A stretch of 64,000 nt of DNA from an uncultured Christensenella sp. (GCA_910586065.1 CAJUGI010000002.1:247968-311967); one strand, 5' to 3'; counted from the stretch's first letter, positions 8,928 to 16,740 are shown. The notes: generated from the sequence alone by a model not told the origin. Program-made: numbers and translations.

Positions 8928-10364
8928 TTATTCCGGCACTTTTAGGTGCCGGCCTGTTTGGGCTGGATAGGTTATTTCAATTTTTGGACATTCGTAAAAA
9001 GCATTTTTATCTATTACTGTTTCGCGTGAGCCTAAAATTACCGTTTGAAGATTTGTGCATTTAACAAACGTCATATTTTGTATTCGGGTTAAGCCGCTGC
9101 CGAGTGTTACGCTTTCAAGCAGAGTGCATCCGGCAAAAGCCATGGGGCTTATTGTGTGTACGCTGTCAGGGATTTTTATTGATTTTAACATTTTGCAATT
9201 GCAGAATGCGTTTTTGCCTATTGATAAAAGACTTTCCGGCAGATTAATACCGGTTATGTTGCAGTTAATAAACGCCTCGTCTGCAATTACCGTCACCGGC
9301 TTTCCGCAATAAAGTGAGGGGACCACTACGTCCGTTTCCGTGCCGAGGTAATCCGTTATCTTGTAAGAGTCTGAGCCTTCGATAAGTGCAAATACCAGTC
9401 CTTCGGTAAACGTTTCCGGCGGGGCGGGCGACTTGTCGTAAACGGGACGGACTGTTAAATCTGTGAAGTTCAGTTCGTAATCTTCCCAACGTCCGTTTTC
9501 GTAACCCTCAAGCTCTGGAACGGGAGGTTCGCAAAGAGCTTCTTCGGTGGTTTCGACAGTATAAGTTGCAGTGCCGACCGTTTCACCGTTCAGATTGACG
9601 AAAGTTATCGTATATTCTAACGGAGTATATTCGGGGCGGACGGATGTTTCACTGCCGTAGAGCGCGTATGTGCTCCAGTTACCCGTATAATAATCTTTTT
9701 GCGGGAATAGCGGGAAATTGCTTTCGATATCGCAAACGGAAGTGTAAACGGTATAGCTGAAAGTTTTTAAAATTTCTCCGTGTTCATCGAAAACTTTGAA
9801 TTCATACGTAATCGGTGTATATACTGCGATAAATTCCGTATTGCCGTCCGTTTGGGATTTTTGAACCCATTCGCCGCTATGGTGCGGTTTTGAGGGGACT
9901 TCGGGAAACTCGATTTCGGATAAATCCGAATAGTATTCGTATGTTGCGTAAACGCCTGAATCGTCTGAAAAAGTTGCCGTGTGTGAAATTGCTTTAAATT
10001 TTGCCTCAAGCGTTAAATCGCTTGTTACGGGCAGAGTAAAATCGTATTTTTCACCGTTCAGCATCCAGTGCTCGAACGTTCCGGCTTCAGTTGACGGTAT
10101 GGTAAAGTTTTCGGCTGTCGCTCCGCTTTTTACATTTCTGATAGCGTACGTTTCGCCGTCAGCAGTGTACGTAACCGTGTGGTAAACCGGTTGTGGAGGT
10201 GAAACTTCTTCGGGGAGTTTTCCCGGCGTGGAAGAAACTGTTCCGTTAGAATCCTGTTCGGGAGGCGCCGTGGAGGCAGTGCTTCCGTTTCCGCAAGCGG
10301 AAAACGTAACCGCGCATGCTGCGACAGTGGTTACCGTTAATAAAAACGCAAAAAGTTTTTTCAT
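8928..10364 (-). CDS. Lipoprotein with InlB-type and BspA-type leucine-rich repeats
   Basis: The 478-residue protein starts with a signal peptide and a lipobox (TFSAC, cysteine 24), followed by a low-complexity linker, so it should be a surface lipoprotein. Three or four Listeria-Bacteroides (InlB B-type) repeats follow, for example VTYTADGETYAIRNVKSG and ITFVNLNGETVGTATYTV. The C-terminus has BspA-like LRR_5 repeats (IPDSVHTISPMAFAGCTLLE, then LTRIQNMTFVKCTNLQ). Such proteins are common in gut Clostridia and likely bind host or microbial surfaces. The partner is unknown. The upstream DNA holds three TGTCG(T/A)A repeats near 10457-10496 shared with the divergent gene. Confidence 0.85.
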   Translation of the reverse strand: MKKLFAFLLTVTTVAACAVTFSACGNGSTASTAPPEQDSNGTVSSTPGKLPEEVSPPQPVYHTVTYTADGETYAIRNVKSGATAENFTIPSTEAGTFEHWMLNGEKYDFTLPVTSDLTLEAKFKAISHTATFSDDSGVYATYEYYSDLSEIEFPEVPSKPHHSGEWVQKSQTDGNTEFIAVYTPITYEFKVFDEHGEILKTFSYTVYTSVCDIESNFPLFPQKDYYTGNWSTYALYGSETSVRPEYTPLEYTITFVNLNGETVGTATYTVETTEEALCEPPVPELEGYENGRWEDYELNFTDLTVRPVYDKSPAPPETFTEGLVFALIEGSDSYKITDYLGTETDVVVPSLYCGKPVTVIADEAFINCNITGINLPESLLSIGKNAFCNCKMLKSIKIPDSVHTISPMAFAGCTLLESVTLGSGLTRIQNMTFVKCTNLQTVILGSRETVIDKNAFYECPKIEITYPAQTGRHLKVPE

Positions 10365-10456
10365 TGAATTTCCTTAGTATATGCTAAGAATATACGACGG
10401 AACATGAAAAAACTTTTACATTTTGGTATATATTTATTGTTGTTTATTGTGTATTT

Positions 10457-10496
10457 TGTCGTAATATGTTATAATTTGTCGAAAAATGTCGTAAAA
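10457..10496. promoter_or_regulatory. Repeated TGTCG(T/A)A boxes between divergent genes
   Basis: TTGTCGTAA, TTTGTCGAAA and ATGTCGTAAA occur within 40 bp in the spacer between the minus-strand lipoprotein gene and the plus-strand LRR gene. An AT-rich TATAATTTG lies among them. They may be operator sites controlling both repeat proteins. The evidence is only the repetition and the position. Confidence 0.35.
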
Positions 10497-10564
10497 AATG
10501 TTGGTTATGTGTGTGTGCGGTTTTGTGCGCGGCGAGGCTGACGGACAAGCGGAGGAGGACGAAT

Positions 10565-11155
10565 ATGACTTTCAGACAAAAGTGGGCTTTGAAGGATTTT
10601 GTTTATACGCAAAACGCCGACGGTACGTTTAATATTCTTGCCGTTAAAGACCTGGGTATTCGCAGGGCGGAAATTCCTCGCGGCGTTGTAAAGATAGATG
10701 AAAAAGTATTTTTCTGCTGTGACGGATTGACTGACGTTGTTCTGCCCGAGGGATTGATTACGATAAGCGGACAGTCATTTGGAGAATGTGTAAATCTTAA
10801 AGCCGTTAAGCTTCCGTCTACATTGGAGAGAATAGGTCCGTACGCGTTTTGGAGATGCCGGAAACTGACCGAGTTGCGGATACCGGAAAGAATTTGTGAA
10901 ATTTGCGACGCGGCATTCGAAGATTGCAGAAGTATAAAACGAGTTGAATTTTCAAACGGAATAGAGACTATCGGCGTAGGAGCTTTTTACGGATGTATAT
11001 CTTTAAGCGAAGTATATTTGCCTGACGGAGTTAAGGACGTTGCCGCGGACGCGTTCAGGTCTTATTACGGCGGGCCGAAGATTGTTTCGGTGCCGAAAAC
11101 CTGTCGCATAGACGAGAGAGCTTTTTCGAAAGACTGTAAAATAATTTTAAGATAA
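10565..11155 (+). CDS. BspA-like leucine-rich repeat protein
   Basis: The 196-residue product is made almost entirely of LRR_5 units of about 23 residues, such as IPRGVVKIDEKVFFCCDGLT, LPEGLITISGQSFGECVNLK and LPSTLERIGPYAFWRCRKLT. No signal peptide is seen, unlike its divergent neighbour. The start at 10565 is chosen because GGAGGAGG precedes it. A longer frame from 10511 has no such site. The function is unknown, and protein binding is likely from the fold. Confidence 0.8.
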   Translation: MTFRQKWALKDFVYTQNADGTFNILAVKDLGIRRAEIPRGVVKIDEKVFFCCDGLTDVVLPEGLITISGQSFGECVNLKAVKLPSTLERIGPYAFWRCRKLTELRIPERICEICDAAFEDCRSIKRVEFSNGIETIGVGAFYGCISLSEVYLPDGVKDVAADAFRSYYGGPKIVSVPKTCRIDERAFSKDCKIILR

Positions 11156-11160
11156 CGGCA

Positions 11161-12254
11161 TCAGTAATCCACTCTGTCCACAAGCTTTTTGCCTCGCCAC
11201 TTTGTGTTCGGTTTGTCAAGATACGCCGAGCCGTATACTTCGTAATTATCGTAGTTGACGGATAAATCTTCAGATAAAAAATCTTTTAAAATTTTCAGAT
11301 TTTCGTCGTTTTGCGGATTGGTTTGGTAAACGCACGGTATTCTTTGGGGAAGTTTTCGCGGATGCAGTTTAACCTTTCGACGGCGGAGGGGTGAGATTTT
11401 ATTGCCAGAGGGGACTGCGGACAACAAATTTCCTGCGCAAATTCGGATAGCTCCAAAGATTTAAACCATAGTATTGCGCCGAAGACAAGATTGCGTTTTT
11501 CATTTTTTGCGTATAACGGACGTTTAACTGACTGGACGTCGGCTTCGAATTCGTGCTTTTGTAAAACGTTGTAGACAGGTTCTAAATATGACTTGCCGTT
11601 CAACGTAAGAACCGCCTTTTGGGCGGTTTTTTCATTTTTCAGATGTCCGCAAAGAAAATGTGAAAATTCATGCCCCGCAATGTACTGCAGTTCGTATTTA
11701 ATGGGGGTAAAAACGGATTTTGCAATGTCGGCGGGTATTATTCCTCTCGGGTCAAGATAAAAGTCGAGAGATTCGTTGTTCATCATCGTTCTGAGAGCGA
11801 TACGCAGGGAATTGAATTTTATATATTGCGGTACGACGGAATCCGGAAACAGTAGTGCAAGATTGCTGAACTCGGTAAAAAATTTTAAACTTGTATTTAA
11901 ATTTATAAAAATTCCCCATTTCGAATCCTTAGATGCATAGCCGTTTACTTCGTCGGTAAAAATATCCCCGTATGTTATTTCGGCGCAACGCTCCGTATCG
12001 TCTTTTGAAAGACGGCTTAAAACGTTTTTATAATGCGTGCTGTCAAACGAGTCTTCAAACGATTTGTAGCCGTCGGATTGCGATTTTGCCCTATATACGC
12101 GATAGTAACGCGTATGGTCGGCTACAATATCCGCTCTTTTGCGAAGTAACTCGTCTTTTGCAGTTTGAGGATTTAAAATTCTGTCGATTTCTGTCTCCGT
12201 GCAGAATGAATGATACCAGATTCTGTCAAATCCGGGGAACGGTTTATCACCCAT
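11161..12254 (-). pseudogene. HExxH zinc metallopeptidase-like protein, apparent frameshift
   Basis: The first frame (12254-11295, 319 residues) contains HEFSHFLCGH, a zincin HExxH motif, and a downstream HEFEADVQS that could supply the third ligand, as in M48-like or M78-like peptidases. Near 11330 the frame ends as KPIRKTTKI. An overlapping frame continues with QTNPQNDENLKILKDFL and ends at 11161 in protein-like sequence. The two parts together look like one protein broken by a single-base change. No signal peptide or membrane span is seen. It could still be functional if the C-terminal 50 residues are dispensable. Confidence 0.55.
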
Positions 12255-12313
12255 AAGTTTTAAGTCTCCCGAAACGTATTTTAATGAATTATAACATTAA
12301 GCGTAAATAAAAT

Positions 12314-12354
12314 CAGCTTAAACGAATATTTTTTTAAAAAATTCGTTTAAGCTG
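12314..12354. repeat. Long perfect inverted repeat (hairpin)
   Basis: CAGCTTAAACGAAT (12314-12327) is exactly complementary to 12341-12354, with an A/T centre that is itself nearly palindromic. It lies between the peptidase-like gene and the phage. It lacks a T-tract outside the stem, so it is not a classic terminator. Confidence 0.6.
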
Positions 12355-12820
12355 TGACTGACGGGCTTGCGCTTTCAAATAATTAAGTAATCTTCCGTTG
12401 GCGTTACATTCACCGTATATTGCGCCCTGTTTTGTATTTTCAATAAATTTTTGTAGCCGGCGTTGGAAAGGTTCGGGTTTTTTTGATTTGTATTGCATCA
12501 ATTCGTACTCGCTGGTATAAAGAATTGAAATTCAAAAAATTACTACTCACCGTTGCATCCTATTTCAAGGCGCTCAATATTTCACCGTCGACAACAAAAC
12601 CGGCAGGGGACATATCGGCAATACGGCTCGTCCCGCGCCGGTCATAAGTTTCAGTTTTTTCATCCTGCGGCAATGTTCTTTATTTAATTCCGATCATGGA
12701 GAATTTTTTGCGCGGGGCTCATCTTTGCGCGGTTAAGCCGTTTTGCCGTGCCGTCTATCCGGCCGAAGCGCATCGCCTTTTTACGGCGTTTATATACCAA
12801 AACGTTTCGTCGTTTTGAGG
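12355..12820. other. Host intergenic DNA up to the phage boundary
   Basis: No supported gene is present. Short minus-strand protein-like bits such as RFGRIDGTAKRLNRAK end quickly in stops and may be remnants of a decayed gene. The sequence identity with the second phage unit starts at 12821, and base 12820 differs from its counterpart at 46263. This places the host-phage joint here. Confidence 0.5.
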
Positions 12821-12854
12821 TGTTATTTTGTCAAGCGTTTTTTAATAGGTTTTT
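12821..12854. other. Left phage end with outward -35 element
   Basis: The terminal TGTTATTTTGTCAA is similar to the inverted right end. TGTCAA at 12829-12834 is TTGACA on the minus strand and points out of the phage into host DNA. No -10 lies at the right distance in the host here (the hexamer is GACGAA). AATAGGTTT at 12847-12855 matches the subterminal box of the right end. These are likely transposase binding sites. Confidence 0.6.
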
Positions 12855-13045
12855 AGTGTTTTTTAGTGTTTTTCTTAAAAATATCAAAAAACGGGCAAAA
12901 AGTCAAGCGAACGGCGAGCGAGAGAGCCGCATTTGCGGCGATTTTTCCGCCGAATATCGAAAAAAGGGCGCACAAAAGCACCGCCGCCCGTTCGGGCGCG
13001 GTTGCGTTCGCCCGATGTTGCCGCTTTTTGCTGTCTGTTAAGCGT
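12855..13045. other. Non-coding left-end region
   Basis: About 190 bp after the transposase stop contain a TTTTTAGTG direct repeat, a CGGCG/CGCCG hairpin near 12940 and a CGCCCG/CGGGCG hairpin near 12986-12999. None has a good T-tract. A CCCGATGTT motif lies at 13011. No gene is seen. Confidence 0.5.
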
Positions 13046-14065
13046 TTACGCCGCTTTCGGTTTTAATAATCTAACGTGATAAACGTCCACCGCCGCGTTT
13101 TTCAATTCGTCCAACAATTCGGCACGTTTTTCGAGCGGAGTCTGCCAAGCCCGCCGCCCGTTTTTATCGCGGAGCGCGGAGTGCGGGCAATTATTGTACC
13201 GATTGCACCAATCGCGCATTTTTTCGCGCAATTCTTCGTATGTTGTAAACGTCAAAAAACGGTAAAAATTTTCGCTGTCGGTGCGGTGCGACCGTTCGAC
13301 TTTTCCGTTATGTCGGGGCGTGTATGCCCGTATAAGTTGATGTTTGATTTTTAATTTGTTCATTATTTCGTCGGCGATATGTACCTTTTTGCAACCCGCC
13401 CCGCGCGGGTTTGTAAACTCGCCGCCGTTGTCCGTTTGAATACAATCGGGGATATACCCAAAAAAGACGATTGCACGCTTTATAAAGTCGCGCGTCGCCC
13501 TTGCCGATTGCTCCGTATAAGGGTAAATAAACCGCTCGCGCGTCGCTTCGTCAATCATTGTATATTGAAAAAATCGCGTCCGTTTTTCGTCGGTCGGTAC
13601 AACGCCTTTGTAACATTCGCGCGGGACGTATTTTACGTCCATTTGCATTTTTACGCCGAGCATTTGCGGCGTGTCATACGGTTGCGGGATATAGCCGTCG
13701 TATTCGCGGGCGGGGCGGAGTTTGTGCTTCATTAAATACCGATAAAAACCGCCGTATGTGCGCGAGTAACCGTATTGCGTGCGCAGTACGCCCAACGCTT
13801 CCGCGTAACTTATGTCGGGGCGTTCAGCGAAAACGGCGGCGATGTGCGCCGCTTCCGCGTCCGTGTGTGCGTTCGGGTGCGGGGTATGCGGGCGGCTCGA
13901 CTTGTTTTCAAGGCTTACAAGCGTGCCGTCGTATTGCCGCCGCCAACGGTAAAGGCTTTGCACCGTGCATTTTGATTTTTTCGCGGCGTAAAAGTAGTCG
14001 CCGCATTTGCCCCATAATTCGAGGGCTTTTTGTTTTTCGCGTGCCGTGAACTTGATACCTTTCAT
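13046..14065 (-). CDS. DDE transposase/integrase (rve family, IS481-like)
   Basis: The 339-residue protein has an N-terminal helix-turn-helix (REKQKALELWGKCGDYFYAA, then TVQSLYRWRRQY) and an RNase H-fold integrase core. The presumed catalytic residues are D143 (QMDVKY), D212 (TDNGGEF) and E257 (KVERSH). The closest resemblance is to IS481/IS3-type transposases. It is the last gene of the minus-strand left operon and lies 225 bp from the left phage end. No other integrase is present, so it is the likely enzyme for integration, excision and end-joining. GGAGG precedes the start. Confidence 0.88.
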   Translation of the reverse strand: MKGIKFTAREKQKALELWGKCGDYFYAAKKSKCTVQSLYRWRRQYDGTLVSLENKSSRPHTPHPNAHTDAEAAHIAAVFAERPDISYAEALGVLRTQYGYSRTYGGFYRYLMKHKLRPAREYDGYIPQPYDTPQMLGVKMQMDVKYVPRECYKGVVPTDEKRTRFFQYTMIDEATRERFIYPYTEQSARATRDFIKRAIVFFGYIPDCIQTDNGGEFTNPRGAGCKKVHIADEIMNKLKIKHQLIRAYTPRHNGKVERSHRTDSENFYRFLTFTTYEELREKMRDWCNRYNNCPHSALRDKNGRRAWQTPLEKRAELLDELKNAAVDVYHVRLLKPKAA

Positions 14066-14120
14066 AATTCCTCCGTGAAGTAAAAGCGGGCGACCGTGAT
14101 GTGTCGCCCGCTTGCGTGTT

Positions 14121-14312
14121 TTATTGCTTTTTTTCTAATTGTTCAACCGCCCGCCGCAAAAATTCGGCTTTCGATAAACCCGCCGCCGATATTGCGGCTT
14201 CGATACGGTCGCACTCGTCGCATTTTAAGTTGACGACAAAGTGCTTGTATTTGCCTTGCGTTTTTTCGCGGTAACGTCCGTCGGCGGCTTTTTGCGCTTC
14301 GCTTCGTGCCAT
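14121..14312 (-). CDS. Small ribbon-helix-helix-like protein
   Basis: The 63-residue protein has a basic N-terminus, then KHFVVNLKCDECDRIEAAIS and AGLSKAEFLRRAVEQL, the strand-helix-helix pattern of Arc/CopG-type DNA-binding proteins. The ribosome binding site is GGAGGTG. It sits directly upstream of the transposase in the same operon, so it may regulate transposase expression or act as an end-binding cofactor. That role is inferred. Confidence 0.7.
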   Translation of the reverse strand: MARSEAQKAADGRYREKTQGKYKHFVVNLKCDECDRIEAAISAAGLSKAEFLRRAVEQLEKKQ

Positions 14313-14324
14313 ATCCGCACCTCC

Positions 14325-14492
14325 TTAAAAAATATCGTTTTCGTCGACAAACGCCTTCAAACTTTCAAAAGTGGGGCAATCGACTTTTGATACATTCGCC
14401 GATATGGTAACGCGGTCGGCGGCAAGCGATACCGTCCAAGACGCTTTATTTTCGCGAACCGTGTAAATTTTGCCGTTTTTTTCGATTTTCAT
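14325..14492 (-). CDS. Small hypothetical protein
   Basis: This 55-residue ORF (MKIEKNGKIYTVRENKASW and onward) begins after AAGGAGG with a 6-base spacer. It overlaps the end of the preceding zinc-ribbon gene by 47 bases in another frame. No known domain is recognised. The beta-rich pattern suggests a small folded protein. Confidence 0.6.
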   Translation of the reverse strand: MKIEKNGKIYTVRENKASWTVSLAADRVTISANVSKVDCPTFESLKAFVDENDIF

Positions 14493-14694
14493 TGTAAACC
14501 TCCTTGTAACATTTTTCGCAATATTCGTTTTTGTCAATACGCTCGCATTTGCAATACTCTTTAATTCCGTATTCGGGTATTGCAATACCGAAAATTGTTG
14601 CGGTTATTTTGTGCTTTGGTACGAGGTCGTAAAGCAACTCACCGCAAGCGTCGCAATAATGTTTCTCGATACCGTTTTTAACTTTTTTGTGCAT
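14446..14694 (-). CDS. Small zinc-ribbon protein
   Basis: The 82-residue protein contains CDAC near residue 14, a later CKC and CEKC, enough for a treble or ribbon zinc site. GGAGGT is spaced 5 bases before the ATG at 14694, which favours it over the ATG four codons upstream. The function is unknown. It belongs to the left operon leading to the transposase. Confidence 0.65.
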   Translation of the reverse strand: MHKKVKNGIEKHYCDACGELLYDLVPKHKITATIFGIAIPEYGIKEYCKCERIDKNEYCEKCYKEVYNENRKKRQNLHGSRK

Positions 14695-14721
14695 TTTTAC
14701 CTCCATAGTCCATTATACGGG

Positions 14722-14751
14722 TTGACAAACCCTGCGCCGATGTGCTATAAT
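14722..14751 (+). promoter_or_regulatory. Consensus plus-strand promoter P1
   Basis: TTGACA (14722-14727) and TATAAT (14746-14751) are separated by 18 bp. Transcription would run rightwards, antisense to the 44-residue gene at 14796-14930, through two hairpins (GGGCGG/CCGCCC and GCCGAC/GTCGGC). The spacer contains CCGATGTG, also present in the promoter at 38511. Confidence 0.75.
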
Positions 14752-14795
14752 AGGACTTACGAGGGGCGGTTTCCCGCCCGCTCTGCCTATGCCGA

Positions 14796-14930
14796 CTACT
14801 TGTCGGCGGTGGTGGTTGCCTTGTCGGGCTTCGGCTTCTTCAACGTGATTGTAACCTTTACGCTTTCGACCGCTGTTTGGTTATCAATCGCATTTGCCAA
14901 GTCTTGCAAGGCTTTTTTTATTGCGTCCAC
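14796..14930 (-). CDS. 44-residue leader protein of the left operon (GTG start)
   Basis: The frame begins with GTG at 14930, six bases after AAAGGAGGTG, one of the strongest ribosome binding sites in the phage. The product starts MDAIKKALQDLANAIDNQ and ends in a lysine- and threonine-rich tail. It is the first gene after promoter P2 and is covered by antisense transcription from P1. It could be a small regulator such as a Cox-like or anti-repressor peptide. No homology is recognised. Confidence 0.65.
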   Translation of the reverse strand: MDAIKKALQDLANAIDNQTAVESVKVTITLKKPKPDKATTTADK

Positions 14931-14961
14931 GTTTCTCACCTCCTTTGCTTTTCTTGATTAT

Positions 14962-14990
14962 ATTATATCACGTTCAACGTGATATGTCAA
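14962..14990 (-). promoter_or_regulatory. Promoter P2 of the left (transposase) operon
   Basis: On the minus strand TTGACA (14990-14985) and TATAAT (14967-14962) are separated by exactly 17 bp. It drives the 44-residue gene, the small proteins and the transposase. The spacer is filled by a perfect palindrome (14965-14985), so it should be tightly repressible. Confidence 0.88.
14965..14985. promoter_or_regulatory. 21-bp palindromic operator in P2
   Basis: ATATCACGTT, a central C, and AACGTGATAT form a perfect inverted repeat covering the spacer and parts of both the -10 and -35 of P2. The XRE repressor encoded at 15327 is the best candidate ligand, by position. Confidence 0.8.
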
Positions 14991-15036
14991 CACTTTTAAT
15001 GCACTTTTTCAAAAAATTTTTAACTTTTTTCAAACA

Positions 15037-15065
15037 AAAAACGCTCCCGATGTGGGGGCGTTTTT
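15037..15065. terminator. Bidirectional terminator in the switch region
   Basis: AAAAACGC-T-CCC pairs with GGG-G-GCGTTTTT around a GATGT loop, giving A and T tracts on both strands. It separates P2 and its operon from the P3/P4 region. Confidence 0.85.
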
Positions 15066-15238
15066 CGGTGCGCCGATAACGGTCAACACATAATTTTATA
15101 GCCGTGTCGCATTGACAAACCCCTGCGGAAGTTGTATAATAATTTTGCGACAAACTTTATACACGCGCAAGAGCCGCCAAACACGGCACGGCTAACGGAA
15201 TATCGCAAAAACCTTTTTATCGGTTTTGCGACAACCTT
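15040..15238 (-). ncRNA. Candidate antisense RNA from P4
   Basis: The limits come from P4 and the terminator at 15037-15065. The region includes the TTTTTGCGA/TCGCAAAA hairpin and AGCCG/CGGCT pairings but no credible coding frame. It would overlap the 5' leader of the repressor mRNA completely. The existence of the transcript is inferred. Confidence 0.45.
15112..15140 (+). promoter_or_regulatory. Promoter P3 of the repressor operon
   Basis: TTGACA (15112-15117) and TATAAT (15135-15140) are spaced by 17 bp on the plus strand. The expected transcript has a long leader of about 180 nt before the XRE gene. The leader contains a TTTTGCGACAA direct repeat (near 15144 and 15225) and a TCGCAAAA/TTTTGCGA hairpin. 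Confidence 0.85.
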
Positions 15239-15244
15239 GCATAT

Positions 15245-15273
15245 ATTATATATCGGTTGACCGAGATTGTCAA
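15245..15273 (-). promoter_or_regulatory. Promoter P4, antisense to the repressor leader
   Basis: On the minus strand TTGACA (15273-15268) and TATAAT (15250-15245) are spaced by 17 bp. TCGGT-TG-ACCGA, a short inverted repeat, lies in the spacer. The transcript would run about 200 nt against the repressor leader and P3 to the terminator at 15037-15065, with no ORF having a ribosome binding site. This suggests a non-coding antisense RNA. Confidence 0.75.
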
Positions 15274-15326
15274 GGCTTCTTGTTGCGTTGTAAGAAAAAA
15301 TAAAACGCGCAAGGAGTCTTTTTTCT

Positions 15327-15731
15327 ATGACGCTAACCGACCGAATATTCGACCTATTAAACAAAAAAGGCAAGACGCAAACGGATATTGCCCGATTGCT
15401 AAACGTGCGCCCGACGACCGTGTCGGAGTGGAAAAAAGGCAAGTACACGCCGACGGTCGAGCATTGCGTAACGCTTGCCGAATATTTCGGCGTGTCGCTT
15501 GACTATCTTATTACGGGGCGCGAGCCGCGCGGCGCACCCGTTCAACAAATAATCGGCAACAATAACTCGAATAATACCGCCATAGCGGGCGACGCGGCGG
15601 GGGCGGTGCTTACGGAATACGAGCGCGAATTGCTAAAAGCGGCGGGGGCGTTCGATATGCGGCGCAAAACCGAATTATTAAACTTTGCATATCAAATTGA
15701 AAAACAAATAAAAAGCGAAGGAGGCTTTTAA
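15327..15731 (+). CDS. XRE-family repressor (CI-like)
   Basis: The 134-residue protein has an N-terminal helix-turn-helix of the XRE/Cro-CI type (RIFDLLNKKGKTQTDIARLL, then RPTTVSEWKKGKYTPTVE and LAEYFGVSLDYLITG). The short C-terminal part (YERELLKAAGAFDMRRKTEL) is helical and probably dimerises. It lacks the LexA-like peptidase domain of lambda CI, so induction is unlikely to use RecA-driven self-cleavage. AAGGAG precedes the start. It is transcribed from P3, divergent from the transposase operon, and forms a two-gene unit with the next gene. Confidence 0.88.
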   Translation: MTLTDRIFDLLNKKGKTQTDIARLLNVRPTTVSEWKKGKYTPTVEHCVTLAEYFGVSLDYLITGREPRGAPVQQIIGNNNSNNTAIAGDAAGAVLTEYERELLKAAGAFDMRRKTELLNFAYQIEKQIKSEGGF

Positions 15732-15733
15732 TT

Positions 15734-16705
15734 ATGATGTGGTTTTACAAACTTAAACGGTCGGTACGGGTTATAATTGCCGTCGTTGCGTGGTTGCCCG
15801 TGTTCATATTCTGCGGCATTATCGGCGGCGACATCGGCGAAAACGCCGAGAATTTGCAAACGTGGCAAGCGATTGTATTTTTGCTTTTGCTTGCCGTCGG
15901 CGTGGTGTTTACGGTGTTTGCCGCGCTTGCCCGCAAGCGTGAAAAGCAAGCGGAGCGGGACGCGCAACCCGCCGCCGCGTCCGAACGGCAAAAAGATACG
16001 CCGCCCGCCGCCGATGTACGGCAACCTTCAGTTGTTATAATGTCCGACGCGGCGATACGCGCCCCCGAAAAGCGCAAGCCCGCGCCGCTTAATACATACC
16101 CGACAACGGTTAGAATTACGCCATTTGACCGCCGTGTCGCGGGTATTGATGTAAAGGTCGGCGACGCGGTTGTTATAAAGTATGAGGGCGACGCGGTTAT
16201 GCGGTCAAGCGGCGGCTATCCTATAATCGACGCAAATTGTTATATCGGCGACGTAAAAATAGGTTTATTCCCATACGGTAAATATTTGCGGGCAATTTAC
16301 GGCGGGCGCGACTATCCTTGTTCGATTGCGTCAATCGAAAATAACGACGGCAAATACGATATATCGGTAAACATTGACTTGCCGTTCATAAAAGATAGCA
16401 AATTGCCGCTTATAACAAAATTAAACGGTGTTACGTTTAACGGGCGGCAAGATACGCTCGCCGCGTCGGTCGTAGGGGATAGCGTATTGATAAAGCATAA
16501 CCCGAACGACGAATACCCGAATACCGTCGAAGTGTTTAATGTCGCGCTTGACGCTTCTTGTGGTGTGATACCGAGCGACAACGGCGAAAAACTGTTAAAA
16601 AAATATAAAGCGGGTTGCAAATTCAACGGCGTTATAACGTCTATATACGGCGGGGGCGGTGGTAAGAATTACGGAGTCGATATAATGATTTTATCGCAAG
16701 CATAG
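15734..16705 (+). CDS. Membrane-anchored HIRAN-like protein
   Basis: The 323-residue protein has two N-terminal membrane helices (RVIIAVVAWLPVFIFCGIIG, then IVFLLLLAVGVVFTVFAAL), a charged, proline-rich linker and two beta-rich repeats. The second, beginning KLNGVTFNGRQDTL and including GDSVLIKHNPNDEYPNTVEV and CGVIPSDNGEKLL, resembles the HIRAN domain, which binds DNA ends or stalled forks in other proteins. Co-expression with the repressor in the lysogen suggests a lysogenic conversion or superinfection-exclusion role (inference). GGAGG lies 9 bases before the first of two adjacent ATGs. Confidence 0.6.
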   Translation: MMWFYKLKRSVRVIIAVVAWLPVFIFCGIIGGDIGENAENLQTWQAIVFLLLLAVGVVFTVFAALARKREKQAERDAQPAAASERQKDTPPAADVRQPSVVIMSDAAIRAPEKRKPAPLNTYPTTVRITPFDRRVAGIDVKVGDAVVIKYEGDAVMRSSGGYPIIDANCYIGDVKIGLFPYGKYLRAIYGGRDYPCSIASIENNDGKYDISVNIDLPFIKDSKLPLITKLNGVTFNGRQDTLAASVVGDSVLIKHNPNDEYPNTVEVFNVALDASCGVIPSDNGEKLLKKYKAGCKFNGVITSIYGGGGGKNYGVDIMILSQA

Positions 16706-16707
16706 TA

Positions 16708-16740
16708 AAAGCGGGGCGCAAATATGCGTCCCGCTTTTTT
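16708..16740. terminator. Bidirectional terminator between convergent operons
   Basis: AAAGCGGG and CCCGCTTT form a stem that also contains GCGCA/TGCGT, with a T-tract on the plus strand and A/T sequence on the other. It ends the repressor operon and the long minus-strand structural operon. Confidence 0.88.

Noticed and set aside
11161..12820. tRNA or integrase attachment site at the host-phage boundary
   Set aside because: No tRNA-like sequence or shared core was found, and the phage has no tyrosine or serine integrase. The ends look like transposon ends.
14470..14982. 170-codon plus-strand hydrophobic frame in the switch region
   Set aside because: It is antisense to three small genes with clear ribosome binding sites and contains the operator and promoters. 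The hydrophobicity follows from the complement of charged codons.
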